Origin: Flavobacteriales bacterium
Lineage (GTDB): Bacteria > Bacteroidota > Bacteroidia > Flavobacteriales_F > PHOS-HE28
Direction: 5' to 3'
Assembly: GCA_024640205.1 (NCBI GenBank)
Contig: JAHEFL010000043.1
Coordinates: forward strand, 1 to 9,302
Length of the DNA stretch: 9,302 nucleotides
In this document: one piece after another, positions 1 to 5,996 of the stretch
Layout of the letters: every line of letters begins with the position of its first letter
Numbering within the stretch: position 1 is the stretch's first letter
Position numbers and translations under genes: made by a program
Notes under the pieces: model-generated
The model's database searches: none
Told to the model about the DNA's origin: nothing
The model's input: only the letters and a program-made list of their open reading frames with translations

Positions 1-500
1 CGCCGATCAGCTATGCCGTACCGATCGACAGTGTGGAAGCATTGACGGGTCTCGACTTCTTCACCGGGTTGGACAAGGGGTTGCAGGACCGGATCGAGGC
101 CATGCGTGATCCGACCGCCTGGTATGCTGAAGGGGACCCCTTCTTCGGGGAAAAGGAACCGTTGAAAGCGCCGTTACCAAAGGGCATGTTCAATACCGTA
201 CAGGCGAAATACCACATCGGCAAGACGATCACCGTTTGTGGAACGGTCGTAAGTACTCGTAAGACGGCAAAGGCCCAGGCCATCTACTTGAATTTCGACC
301 GGGTCCACCCTCACCAGGATTTCTATGCTACCATCTGGTCCTATAATGGACCGAATTTCAGTTACGATCCGGAGATCTATTTGATGGACCAGCGGATCTG
401 TGTGACGGGAAAAGTGACGATGTATGAGGACATCCCCAGGATCAGCATCAACAACGAAAAGGAGATCACCTTCTTTGATGAGTTGAGCCCCTCACGTTGA
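1..500 (+). CDS. DNA/RNA non-specific endonuclease (NUC1/EndoG-like), C-terminal part with an added OB-fold-like domain; 5' end outside window
   Basis: The frame is open from base 3 (165 visible residues), so this is the end of a longer gene; the GTG at 33 is internal. The first ~35 visible residues (ISYAVPIDSVEALTGLDFF, then an acidic helix) match the known C-terminal signature of the ββα-metal NUC1/endonuclease G family, which cleaves DNA and RNA and is usually exported. The catalytic DRGH region would lie upstream and cannot be seen. After a linker (about 36-63), visible residues ~64-158 look like an OB fold: a strand with ITVCGTVVSTRKT, a YLNFDR strand, an aromatic ATIWSYN segment, then RICVTGKVTMYEDIPRISI. 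This is the usual layout of a small nucleic-acid-binding OB domain. The stop lies 7 bases from the stop of the convergent histidine kinase gene. The nuclease call rests on the tail motif only. The OB call is inferred from the strand pattern. Confidence 0.8.
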   Translation, partial: PISYAVPIDSVEALTGLDFFTGLDKGLQDRIEAMRDPTAWYAEGDPFFGEKEPLKAPLPKGMFNTVQAKYHIGKTITVCGTVVSTRKTAKAQAIYLNFDRVHPHQDFYATIWSYNGPNFSYDPEIYLMDQRICVTGKVTMYEDIPRISINNEKEITFFDELSPSR

Positions 501-507
501 CAGCGGC

Positions 508-1548
508 TCACCTTCCGCGCTCCAGTGTGAAATTGAAGGTCGTACCGTTCCCTTCTTCACTGTTAACCGTAATGGTCTGGTGATGTGCATCGATGATGTG
601 CTTCACAATGGCCAGGCCCAATCCCGATCCCCCTTCGTTCCTTGCACGGCTCTTTCCGACACGATAGAACCGTTCGAACAACCGGGGCAGGTGCTCGGAG
701 GCGATGCCGATCCCATCGTCCTTCACCTCCACCACCACCTGATCACCCAATGGATAGCTGCGCACGGTGCACGCTCCACCCTCCCGGCCATAATTGATGG
801 AATTGCTCAGAAGATTGGTGAAGACCTGTGTAAGTCGGTCCTTATCAGCCTGCACCATGGTCTGTGGGGCGATCTTATTCTGAAGGGTCATACCCTTTTC
901 CTTGCACAGGAGCTCGAGGCTTTCCATAGTATCCGAAACGACCAGATGAAGATCCATACGCCCCAGCCGAAGGTCCATCACACCGCTTTCCAATTTGGTG
1001 ATCAGGTCCAGGTCCTCCACGATCTTCATCAGCCTGTCGACGCCGTTGGAAGCCCGATGCAGAAAGTCCCGGTTCACTTTTTCATCCTCCAGGCCACCTT
1101 CAAGAAGCGTGAGGATATATCCCTGGATATTGAAGATCGGGGTCTTCAGCTCATGGGCAAGATTGCCGATGAATTCACGACGGAACTTCTCCCGTTCATG
1201 AAGCTCCTTGATCTCATCACGCCGTGCGGTCGCCCATTCCTGCACTTCCGTGTTCACTTTCGTGAGCACATCGCCCTTCAGGTCCAGGCGATCACGCCCA
1301 GGTCGGGTACGACGCAGATCATGCACCGTGCGATACAGCATTTTTATCCTGCTGTGTATGAACCGTTCGATGCCATACGAGAACGCGCCGAATGCCGCAA
1401 GGAACAAGATCAAAGCTGCCACGATGGTCCACCACCATTGGCCCGAGGTGTCCGGAACGGCGTAACCGAGCAGTACGATCGCTGCCGTCACTAACGCCAC
1501 TATCAAGGCGGCGACCAATGCGACCTGACGCGGTGAAAGTTGACCCAT
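508..1548 (-). CDS. Two-transmembrane PhoR-like sensor histidine kinase
   Basis: This is a 346-residue membrane sensor kinase that should autophosphorylate on histidine and pass the phosphate to a response regulator, none of which is encoded in the window. Two hydrophobic segments (about 9-29 and 40-60) flank a very short outside loop (VPDTSGQWWW region). A HAMP-like linker (~61-115) and a HisKA domain with the H-box HELKTP follow (H132). The ATPase domain has an N-box (NLLSNSINY, from 245), G1 (DDGIGI, 277-282), an F-box (FERFYR, 291-296) and G2 (GGSGLGLA, 307-314). All catalytic boxes are intact. The open frame continues upstream to 1635, but those 29 residues are Arg/Gly-rich and not membrane-like. 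The first TM starts just after the ATG at 1548, and a promoter-like TATCTTCG lies at 1602-1595, so I chose 1548. The ~10-residue loop suggests sensing in or near the membrane rather than of a bulky external ligand (inference). Confidence 0.92.
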   Translation of the reverse strand: MGQLSPRQVALVAALIVALVTAAIVLLGYAVPDTSGQWWWTIVAALILFLAAFGAFSYGIERFIHSRIKMLYRTVHDLRRTRPGRDRLDLKGDVLTKVNTEVQEWATARRDEIKELHEREKFRREFIGNLAHELKTPIFNIQGYILTLLEGGLEDEKVNRDFLHRASNGVDRLMKIVEDLDLITKLESGVMDLRLGRMDLHLVVSDTMESLELLCKEKGMTLQNKIAPQTMVQADKDRLTQVFTNLLSNSINYGREGGACTVRSYPLGDQVVVEVKDDGIGIASEHLPRLFERFYRVGKSRARNEGGSGLGLAIVKHIIDAHHQTITVNSEEGNGTTFNFTLERGR

Positions 1549-1594
1549 GTGTGTGGAATAGCGAGGAGTACCGGTGCCTGATCGGGCTTCGGGA

Positions 1595-1602
1595 CGAAGA
1601 TA
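1595..1602 (-). promoter_or_regulatory. Possible -7 box (TATCTTCG) for the histidine kinase gene
   Basis: The minus strand reads TATCTTCG here, one mismatch from the Bacteroidota -7 consensus TAnnTTTG. It lies 46 bases upstream of the ATG at 1548 and shares the TATCTT core with the boxes before tyrS and the mannose synthase gene. No clear -33 TTTG was found. It is a weak call on motif and position alone, and it falls inside the longer open frame that I rejected as coding. Confidence 0.3.
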
Positions 1603-1693
1603 GCGGTAGCCCGAAAGCCTCTGGATCCCATCCAATTCGAAGGCTGCTACATCGGATCGTCCAGTATTCTACGCGGTACCCTGACAAGACGCT

Positions 1694-1710
1694 GGATGAT
1701 CAAATCATCC
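1694..1710 (-). terminator. Short perfect hairpin just after the lipoprotein gene, possible terminator
   Basis: A perfect 7-bp inverted repeat (GGATGAT / ATCATCC) with a 3-base loop begins 10 bases past the stop of the lipoprotein gene, read on the minus strand. The stem is AT-balanced and no T-run follows, so it is not a classical intrinsic terminator. It could protect the 3' end of the mRNA or pause transcription before the kinase gene. The rest of the 171-base gap (1549-1719) shows only the weak promoter-like box at 1595-1602. Confidence 0.3.
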
Positions 1711-1719
1711 GCATCCCGT

Positions 1720-2223
1720 TCAGGGGATGAGCTTGCGGGCCTCCGTGGTCACGGAATTGCTAACATGTAGCGCCCGATCCACAAGCACCACACTGAAGCG
1801 TACCGTATCGAAAGGCGCAGGAGCGATGGGCCAAGGTTTTACAGCCACGCTTATATCACCTTCCAATGCCTTGTTCTGTCCTGTGGGTGTGATCCTCGGA
1901 ATACGGTAATTGAATGGAAGGAGCAGCGTCGGTGTGACCCATTCTCCGTTATGCAGCTCCTGGTATTCCAGGAACAAATTGAAATACCAGACAGAACCGG
2001 TATCGTAAGGAGGCGCCAGATCCGAAGGTCCCAAGCCTATGTCCCCATCGCCATCCGTGAAAGAGACGGTAACGGATGCCGAATCGCTGTAGAGATCAAA
2101 GGACTTGTAGGTCAGGATCGGCTCCTCAGGGAACGACTCACGCGGGAGGCAGGATGGGAGCATGACCACGAGGCCGGCAAAAGCCAGGATTACCTTTGAA
2201 GTACGAGCCCACTGTCCCATCAT
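1720..2223 (-). CDS. Small predicted outer-envelope lipoprotein with a DGDGDIG motif, function unknown
   Basis: This 167-residue protein starts with a lipoprotein signal: a short charged start, a hydrophobic stretch (VILAFAGLVVML) and a lipobox LPSC with Cys25 as the likely lipidated residue. The mature part is β-rich. It contains SVTVSFTDGDGDIGLG (residues ~50-65), an Asp/Gly-rich turn that recurs in uncharacterised Bacteroidota lipoproteins (from memory). An aromatic WYFNLFLEY strand and a C-terminal segment resembling an immunoglobulin-like β-sandwich edge (DTVRFSVVLVDRALHVSNSVTT) follow. The DGDGD cluster could bind calcium, but no full EF-hand spacing is visible. The start could be either of two adjacent ATGs (2223 or 2220). 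A perfect TAACTTTG box lies only 4 bases upstream, so the transcript may be nearly leaderless. The gene is divergent from the LuxE-family gene. I cannot assign a function. Confidence 0.8.
   Translation of the reverse strand: MMGQWARTSKVILAFAGLVVMLPSCLPRESFPEEPILTYKSFDLYSDSASVTVSFTDGDGDIGLGPSDLAPPYDTGSVWYFNLFLEYQELHNGEWVTPTLLLPFNYRIPRITPTGQNKALEGDISVAVKPWPIAPAPFDTVRFSVVLVDRALHVSNSVTTEARKLIP
2191..2198 (+). promoter_or_regulatory. Bacteroidota-type -7 box (TACCTTTG) for the LuxE-family gene
   Basis: TACCTTTG is a perfect match to TAnnTTTG. Transcription would start near 2203, leaving a leader of about 50-60 bases before the start codon at 2252 or 2264. The box lies inside the signal-peptide codons of the divergent lipoprotein gene, so the two promoters overlap back to back. 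It argues against the longer open frame starting at 2162, which begins upstream of the box. No convincing -33 element was seen. Confidence 0.5.
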
Positions 2224-2227
2224 CAGC

Positions 2228-2235
2228 CAAAGTTA
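2228..2235 (-). promoter_or_regulatory. Bacteroidota-type -7 box (TAACTTTG) for the lipoprotein gene, near-leaderless
   Basis: The minus strand reads TAACTTTG, a perfect TAnnTTTG match ending 4 bases before the first ATG at 2223. With the usual 4-6 base distance to the transcription start, the mRNA would begin at or within a few bases of the tandem ATGATG. That would make it a leaderless or near-leaderless message. A possible TTG lies 23 bases upstream of the box (2261-2259), a slightly long spacing for the -33 element. Confidence 0.5.
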
Positions 2236-2251
2236 CACAGGGCCGCCACCG

Positions 2252-3262
2252 ATGTCCGCAAGGATGGACCCCAAGTTGATCGAATTGAAGGATAGGGTCT
2301 TCCAGGTCGATGGCACCGAAGCGTTCAACGCATTGGCGTTGGATCTATTTCATCTCCATGCCGATCGGAACCCTGTCTACCGTGAATTCCTTACCGCCCT
2401 TGGTCGCTCATCCTCCGAGGTAAGGAGTGTGGATGGAATACCATTCCTGCCGATCCAGGTGTTCCGTAGCCAGCGTGTACTCTTGGATGGGCTCGGGGAG
2501 GGGCTGACGTTCACCAGCAGTGGCACCACGGGTAGTAGGACAAGCACCCACCTAGTTCCCTGGCCGGAGCATTACGAACATTCGTTCCTGAACTCCTTCA
2601 AAAGCCGCTATGGCGGGCTGGAAGGTCTCCGTATCCTCGCCTTGCTGCCATCCTATCTCGAACGGGAGGGCAGTTCGCTGGTGTACATGGTGAACGAGCT
2701 CATTCGGCGAACGAACGACCCAATGAGCGGCACCTATCTCCATAGCTACAGTGCCCTGGCCGAAGTGATCCGTCGATCAGAGGAGGAACACCAGCGAACG
2801 CTTGTGATCGGCGTTCCCTTTGCCCTTCTTGACCTGGCGGAACGCCATCCCATGGACTTGCACCACACCATGATCATGGAGACCGGTGGAATGAAGGGCA
2901 GGCGTCCGGAATTGGTGCGTGAAGCATTGCATGACATCCTGAAGAAAGCGTTCAGAGTGCCGAGCATCCATAGCGAATACGGAATGACCGAGCTCCTATC
3001 GCAAGCGTGGAGCGCAGGGGAAGGCAAGTACCACTGCCCTCCATGGATGCGTGTCATGATCCGGGATGTGAACGATCCCTTTGCCATGTTACCGGACGGA
3101 CGGAGCGGAGGCATCAATGTGATCGACCTGGCCAACATGGCCAGCTGTCCTTTCATCGCCACACAGGACCTTGGGATGCGTTATTCTGACGGATCCTTCG
3201 AGGTGCTGGGGCGCTTCGACCACAGCGATATCCGCGGATGCAACTTGATGGTGGAGGTCTAA
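2252..3262 (+). CDS. LuxE/PaaK-family acyl-adenylating acyltransferase
   Basis: This 336-residue protein belongs to the ANL (adenylating) superfamily in its short LuxE-like form. Members activate a carboxylic acid as acyl-AMP and pass the acyl group to a thiol or partner protein. Visible motifs are the glycine/serine-rich phosphate loop [12 protein letters not shown] (87-98), an ETGGMKGRR segment (210-217), the A5-like SEYGMTEL (241-248), TQDLG (304-308) and the A7-like [14 protein letters not shown] (320-333). The chain stops right after A7, so the mobile C-terminal domain of full acyl-CoA synthetases is missing, as in LuxE. Cys330, six residues from the end, is placed like the acyl-accepting cysteine of luminous-bacteria LuxE (inference). 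The frame is open from 2162, but family N-termini begin just before a DRVF-type helix. That makes ATG 2252, or ATG 2264 ([13 protein letters not shown]), more likely. No LuxC/LuxD-like partner is in the window, so the substrate is unknown. Its stop overlaps that of tyrS. Confidence 0.85.
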   Translation: MSARMDPKLIELKDRVFQVDGTEAFNALALDLFHLHADRNPVYREFLTALGRSSSEVRSVDGIPFLPIQVFRSQRVLLDGLGEGLTFTSSGTTGSRTSTHLVPWPEHYEHSFLNSFKSRYGGLEGLRILALLPSYLEREGSSLVYMVNELIRRTNDPMSGTYLHSYSALAEVIRRSEEEHQRTLVIGVPFALLDLAERHPMDLHHTMIMETGGMKGRRPELVREALHDILKKAFRVPSIHSEYGMTELLSQAWSAGEGKYHCPPWMRVMIRDVNDPFAMLPDGRSGGINVIDLANMASCPFIATQDLGMRYSDGSFEVLGRFDHSDIRGCNLMVEV

Positions 3263-4539
3263 ACTGCTTTCACCAGGAAGTAATTCTTCTTTCCTCGCTG
3301 GAGTAATATGAAGCGTCCACCAAGGAGGTCCTTGGAGCCCACCACACGATCATCCTGGACACGTTCCTTGTTCACCGAAACGCTGTTCTCCTTCAAAGCC
3401 CGACGTGCCTCTCCCTTGCTGGACATGAAGCCACCGTGCTCGGTGAGCAGGTCGATGATGCCGACCCCTTGATCCAGCGAGTTGCGCGGTACATCGGCCT
3501 GTGGCACCCCTTCGAAAATGTCCAGCCACTGCTGCTCGGAAAGTCCCGCCAAGGCTTCCGCCGTGCCTTGACCGAAGAGGATGGCTGACGCATCGATCGC
3601 ACCCTGTAACGCTGTTCCACCATGGACACGCCTCGTGATGTCCGCTGCCAACTCTTTCTGCAAGCGCCGTTGTGAAGGATCCTTCACGTGATCAGCGATC
3701 AAGGCTTCCACTTCCTCGCGGCTCCGTGTGGTGAATATCCGGATGAAGCGCGGCGCATCCTCATCGCTCGCGTTCAACCAGAACTGATGGAACCGATACG
3801 GCGATGTGCGGGCCGGATCAAGCCAGACGTTACCGGACTCACTTTTGCCGAACTTGTTGCCATCCGCCTTGGTCAGCAAGGGGCTCGTAATGGCGTAGGC
3901 CTCTCCGCCACCCGTCCTGCGGATCAATTCGGTACCCGTGGTGATGTTCCCCCACTGATCGCTGCCACCCATCTGGAGCGCGCAGCCCATGTTCCGGTGC
4001 AACCAGTGAAAATCATACCCCTGCACCAACTGGTAGCTGAACTCGGTGAATGATAGACCCGTTTCCAAGCGGTTCTTCACGGAATCCTTGGCCATCATGT
4101 AATTCACCGTGATGTGCTTGCCGACATCGCGTATGAACTGAAGGAATCCCATCTCCTTGAACCAGTCGTAGTTATTGACCAGCTTGGCAGCGTTCGGGCC
4201 CGATCCGAAGTCCAGGAACCGTTCCAGCTGTGCCCGGATCCCGGCCACGTTATGCTCCAGGGTCCCTTCATCCAAGAGGTTCCGCTCCTCCGATTTCCCG
4301 CTGGGGTCACCGACCATGCCGGTCGCTCCACCGACCAGTGCGATCGGCGCGTGGCCGGCGTTCTGGAAGTGCAGCAACAACATGATGGGGACCAGGCTGC
4401 CCACGTGCAGTGAATCCGCCGTCGGGTCGAAGCCTATGTACCCGGCCTGTGGCCCTTTGGCAAGATGCTCCTCCACGCCAGGGGTCATGTCCTGCAGCAA
4501 CCCACGCCAGCGCAATTCATCAATGAATCCGTTCGCCAT
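3259..4539 (-). CDS. tyrS: Tyrosyl-tRNA synthetase
   Basis: The product attaches tyrosine to tRNA-Tyr in the cytoplasm. It is 426 residues from ATG 4539, the usual length for the bacterial type. The class I signatures are present: [11 protein letters not shown] (HIGH-like motif HVGS, 45-48) and KFGKS (KMSKS motif, 229-233), the KFGKS form being typical of bacterial TyrRS. Tyrosine-pocket elements include GYIGFDPT, the YQLVQGYD stretch (169-176) and GGSDQWGN (191-198). An S4-type RNA-binding domain makes up the C-terminus (about 362-426: [10 protein letters not shown], then [14 protein letters not shown]). The open frame reaches 4695, but the extra 52 residues are Arg-rich and non-homologous in look. 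A TATCTTTG box lies between that start and ATG 4539, and family members begin near [13 protein letters not shown], so I chose 4539. Nothing appears missing or broken. It is convergent with the LuxE-family gene, overlapping by 4 bases. Confidence 0.98.
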   Translation of the reverse strand: MANGFIDELRWRGLLQDMTPGVEEHLAKGPQAGYIGFDPTADSLHVGSLVPIMLLLHFQNAGHAPIALVGGATGMVGDPSGKSEERNLLDEGTLEHNVAGIRAQLERFLDFGSGPNAAKLVNNYDWFKEMGFLQFIRDVGKHITVNYMMAKDSVKNRLETGLSFTEFSYQLVQGYDFHWLHRNMGCALQMGGSDQWGNITTGTELIRRTGGGEAYAITSPLLTKADGNKFGKSESGNVWLDPARTSPYRFHQFWLNASDEDAPRFIRIFTTRSREEVEALIADHVKDPSQRRLQKELAADITRRVHGGTALQGAIDASAILFGQGTAEALAGLSEQQWLDIFEGVPQADVPRNSLDQGVGIIDLLTEHGGFMSSKGEARRALKENSVSVNKERVQDDRVVGSKDLLGGRFILLQRGKKNYFLVKAV

Positions 4540-4594
4540 TACCGATGGTGTCGGGGCATTGGGCCACCGACGCAGTCGCTCTTCGGAGCGGCGC

Positions 4595-4602
4595 CAAAGA
4601 TA
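4595..4602 (-). promoter_or_regulatory. Bacteroidota-type -7 box (TATCTTTG) for tyrS
   Basis: The minus strand reads GGTTATCTTTGGCGC, with a perfect TAnnTTTG core. Transcription would start near 4590, giving about 50 bases of leader before ATG 4539. The 19 bases at 4591-4609 are identical to those at 8056-8074 before the mannose synthase gene, which supports a functional promoter. The leader is too short for a T-box riboswitch, and T-boxes are not expected in this phylum. Confidence 0.55.
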
Positions 4603-4626
4603 ACCGAGCACTGATGGGGTCGCAGC

Positions 4627-4634
4627 TATCTTGC
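4627..4634 (+). promoter_or_regulatory. Possible weak -7 box (TATCTTGC) for the SDR gene
   Basis: TATCTTGC lies 19 bases before ATG 4654 on the plus strand and shares the TATCTT core with the other boxes in the window. It lacks the TTTG ending, with two mismatches to the consensus. It would form a back-to-back pair with the tyrS box in the 114-base divergent gap. The call rests on position and partial motif only. Confidence 0.25.
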
Positions 4635-4653
4635 GCACGGTCCGCGAAGACAC

Positions 4654-5664
4654 ATGGAGCTCATCACAGGGGGTACGGGCATCGTAGGAAGCCACTTATT
4701 GTTGGAACGCGCAATGAGGGGTGTGTCGATCCGGGCATTGGCCCGACCGGGCTCGGACCGGAGCATCGTCGCGCGCATTTTTCGCCACTATCGCGAGGAT
4801 GCCGATGAATTGTTGGAGCGGATCACCTGGGTGGAAGGGGATCTGGAGGATGAACTATCGCTCCAAGATGCCATGGAAGGTGTTCGCCATGTGTACCATG
4901 CTGCTGCGTTGGTATCCTTTGACGACCGTGACAGGGAGCGGTTGCGAAAGGTCAACCAGTTGGGGACCGCCAACATCGTCAATGCTGTTCTGAGCAGCGG
5001 CGTCGAGCGCTTGTGCCACATTAGTTCAACGGCAGCCATTGGCAGCGCACCGGTGGGGACCGAACGTCATGAAGGTCTTCCGTGGAAGGACGATGGTACC
5101 ATTTCACCTTACGCGATCAGCAAATTCGCTGCTGAGTTGGAAGTTATGCGCGGCATTGCTGAAGGAGCTGATGCCGTGATCCTGAACCCCTGCGTCGTGC
5201 TCGGGCCCGGTCCGTCGGGGAGAAGTTCGATGACCTTGGTGGACCGCATGTCGAAGGGTACCGGGTTCCATCCACCGGGCTCCAATGCCGTGGTGGATGC
5301 GAGGGACGTGGCCGCCTGCGCTTCGCTGCTCATGAGCAAAGGAGGCAAGGGTGAACGGTACCTGATCATCGGACAGAACGTGAGTTATAAGGAACTATTG
5401 GGTGCTTTGTCCAGAGCCTTCGGGAAAACACCCCCCACCATGGAACTGCCACCGTGGGCATTAGGGTGGGCCTGGCGTTTCGAGGCCATCCGAACACTTT
5501 TCGGGGGTAGGCCGATGATCACCCGGAGCACGGCACGAAGTGCGATCGAACAGCGGTCCTGGTCGTCGCGCAAGATGCACAACACCATTGATCATTCATT
5601 CCTTGACCTCGAGAGCATGTCGCGCAACGTGGCCGCATACGTTCAAGGCCATCGGCGCTATTGA
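4654..5664 (+). CDS. Extended SDR: NAD(P)-dependent epimerase/dehydratase-type oxidoreductase
   Basis: This 336-residue cytosolic protein belongs to the extended short-chain dehydrogenase/reductase family, in the branch that includes dihydroflavonol-4-reductase-like and sugar-epimerase-like enzymes. The dinucleotide-binding motif TGGTGIVG is at residues 5-12, right after the start, which fixes ATG 4654. GDLED (62-66) marks the adenine-pocket region and HAAALVSF follows the fourth strand. HISSTAAIG (122-130) carries the catalytic Ser, and YAISK (153-157) provides the YxxxK pair. NPCVVLGPG (178-186) is the typical post-catalytic motif. The C-terminal third, with [15 protein letters not shown] and the basic stretch after it, should form the substrate domain. 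The substrate cannot be read from sequence. The 3' end overlaps the convergent DUF4296 gene by 7 bases. I recall an epimerase gene of this kind beside pyrC/DUF4296 in other Bacteroidota, which would hint at a role in envelope metabolites (inference). Confidence 0.92.
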   Translation: MELITGGTGIVGSHLLLERAMRGVSIRALARPGSDRSIVARIFRHYREDADELLERITWVEGDLEDELSLQDAMEGVRHVYHAAALVSFDDRDRERLRKVNQLGTANIVNAVLSSGVERLCHISSTAAIGSAPVGTERHEGLPWKDDGTISPYAISKFAAELEVMRGIAEGADAVILNPCVVLGPGPSGRSSMTLVDRMSKGTGFHPPGSNAVVDARDVAACASLLMSKGGKGERYLIIGQNVSYKELLGALSRAFGKTPPTMELPPWALGWAWRFEAIRTLFGGRPMITRSTARSAIEQRSWSSRKMHNTIDHSFLDLESMSRNVAAYVQGHRRY

Positions 5665-5996
5665 GCCGGGGTGTCCTTGCGCTGCGTTAATTCCGTAATG
5701 ATCTCTTCGTAGATCGCCTTCAGGTCCTCTGGTCTAGCCGCATAATACGCGAAGGTCCGCGCGAACTGTTCGCGATCGGTGCCATGTTCGCGGAAGAGCT
5801 GGTCGTAATAACTGTCGGTCGGTATGTCCGCCAGCTGTTCGATGACCAACTCGTGATTCACTTGCGCCTCGATCAGTTGTGCTTCGAGCAGGACCGTCGT
5901 GAAATGCTCCCTGTCCATAAGACCGTCATCCTCTGGTGCCTCCGGTGCCCCACAGCCCAGGATCACTCCCAAGAGAAGAAGTGCAAAGGGTCTCAT
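5658..5996 (-). CDS. DUF4296-type small lipoprotein
   Basis: This is a 112-residue predicted lipoprotein. From ATG 5996 it begins MRPFALLLLGVILGC, a compact signal peptide whose lipobox ILGC makes Cys15 the lipidation site. The mature part is mostly helical and acidic. It includes the pattern FTTVLLEAQLIEAQ, then YYDQLFREHGTDREQFARTF, then YYAARPEDLKAIYEEII, which I recognise as the Bacteroidota DUF4296 family. Its function is unknown. The open frame extends to 6050, but the lipoprotein signal fixes 5996. It is the last gene of the mannose synthase-pyrC-DUF4296 operon. Its ATG forms an ATGA (5996-5993) whose TGA is a stop in the third frame. The annotated pyrC frame ignores that stop and overlaps this gene by 71 bases, which looks abnormal (see the pyrC entry). 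Its tail overlaps the SDR gene by 7 bases. Confidence 0.85.
   Translation of the reverse strand: MRPFALLLLGVILGCGAPEAPEDDGLMDREHFTTVLLEAQLIEAQVNHELVIEQLADIPTDSYYDQLFREHGTDREQFARTFAYYAARPEDLKAIYEEIITELTQRKDTPAQ

Noticed and set aside
484..510. TGAGCC / GGCTCA inverted repeat as a bidirectional terminator
   Set aside because: The stem is only 6 bp with a 15-base loop and no T-run on either side. I mention it with the convergent junctions but do not call it as a feature.
580..1494. Long plus-strand open frame (304 codons) opposite the histidine kinase
   Set aside because: It lies entirely antisense to a kinase gene with intact H, N, G1, F and G2 boxes. Its translation shows no domain and is rich in His/Gln/Leu, as expected of a reverse-complement shadow.
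2162..2251. N-terminal extension of the LuxE-family gene from ATG 2162
   Set aside because: The extra 30 residues lie over the lipoprotein's start region and upstream of the TACCTTTG box, and do not resemble family N-termini.
4577..4590. CGCTC-TTCG-GAGCG hairpin with a UUCG-type loop
   Set aside because: On the plus strand it lies upstream of the likely SDR transcription start, and on the minus strand it straddles the likely tyrS start, so it probably is not in a transcript in useful form. A 5-bp stem is easily found by chance.
4540..4653. T-box or other riboswitch before tyrS
   Set aside because: The leader is only about 50 bases, has no T-box sequence, and T-box control is not known in Bacteroidota.
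4540..4695. N-terminal extension of tyrS by 52 residues
   Set aside because: It would cross the tyrS promoter box and the SDR start, is Arg-rich, and TyrRS proteins start near [11 protein letters not shown].
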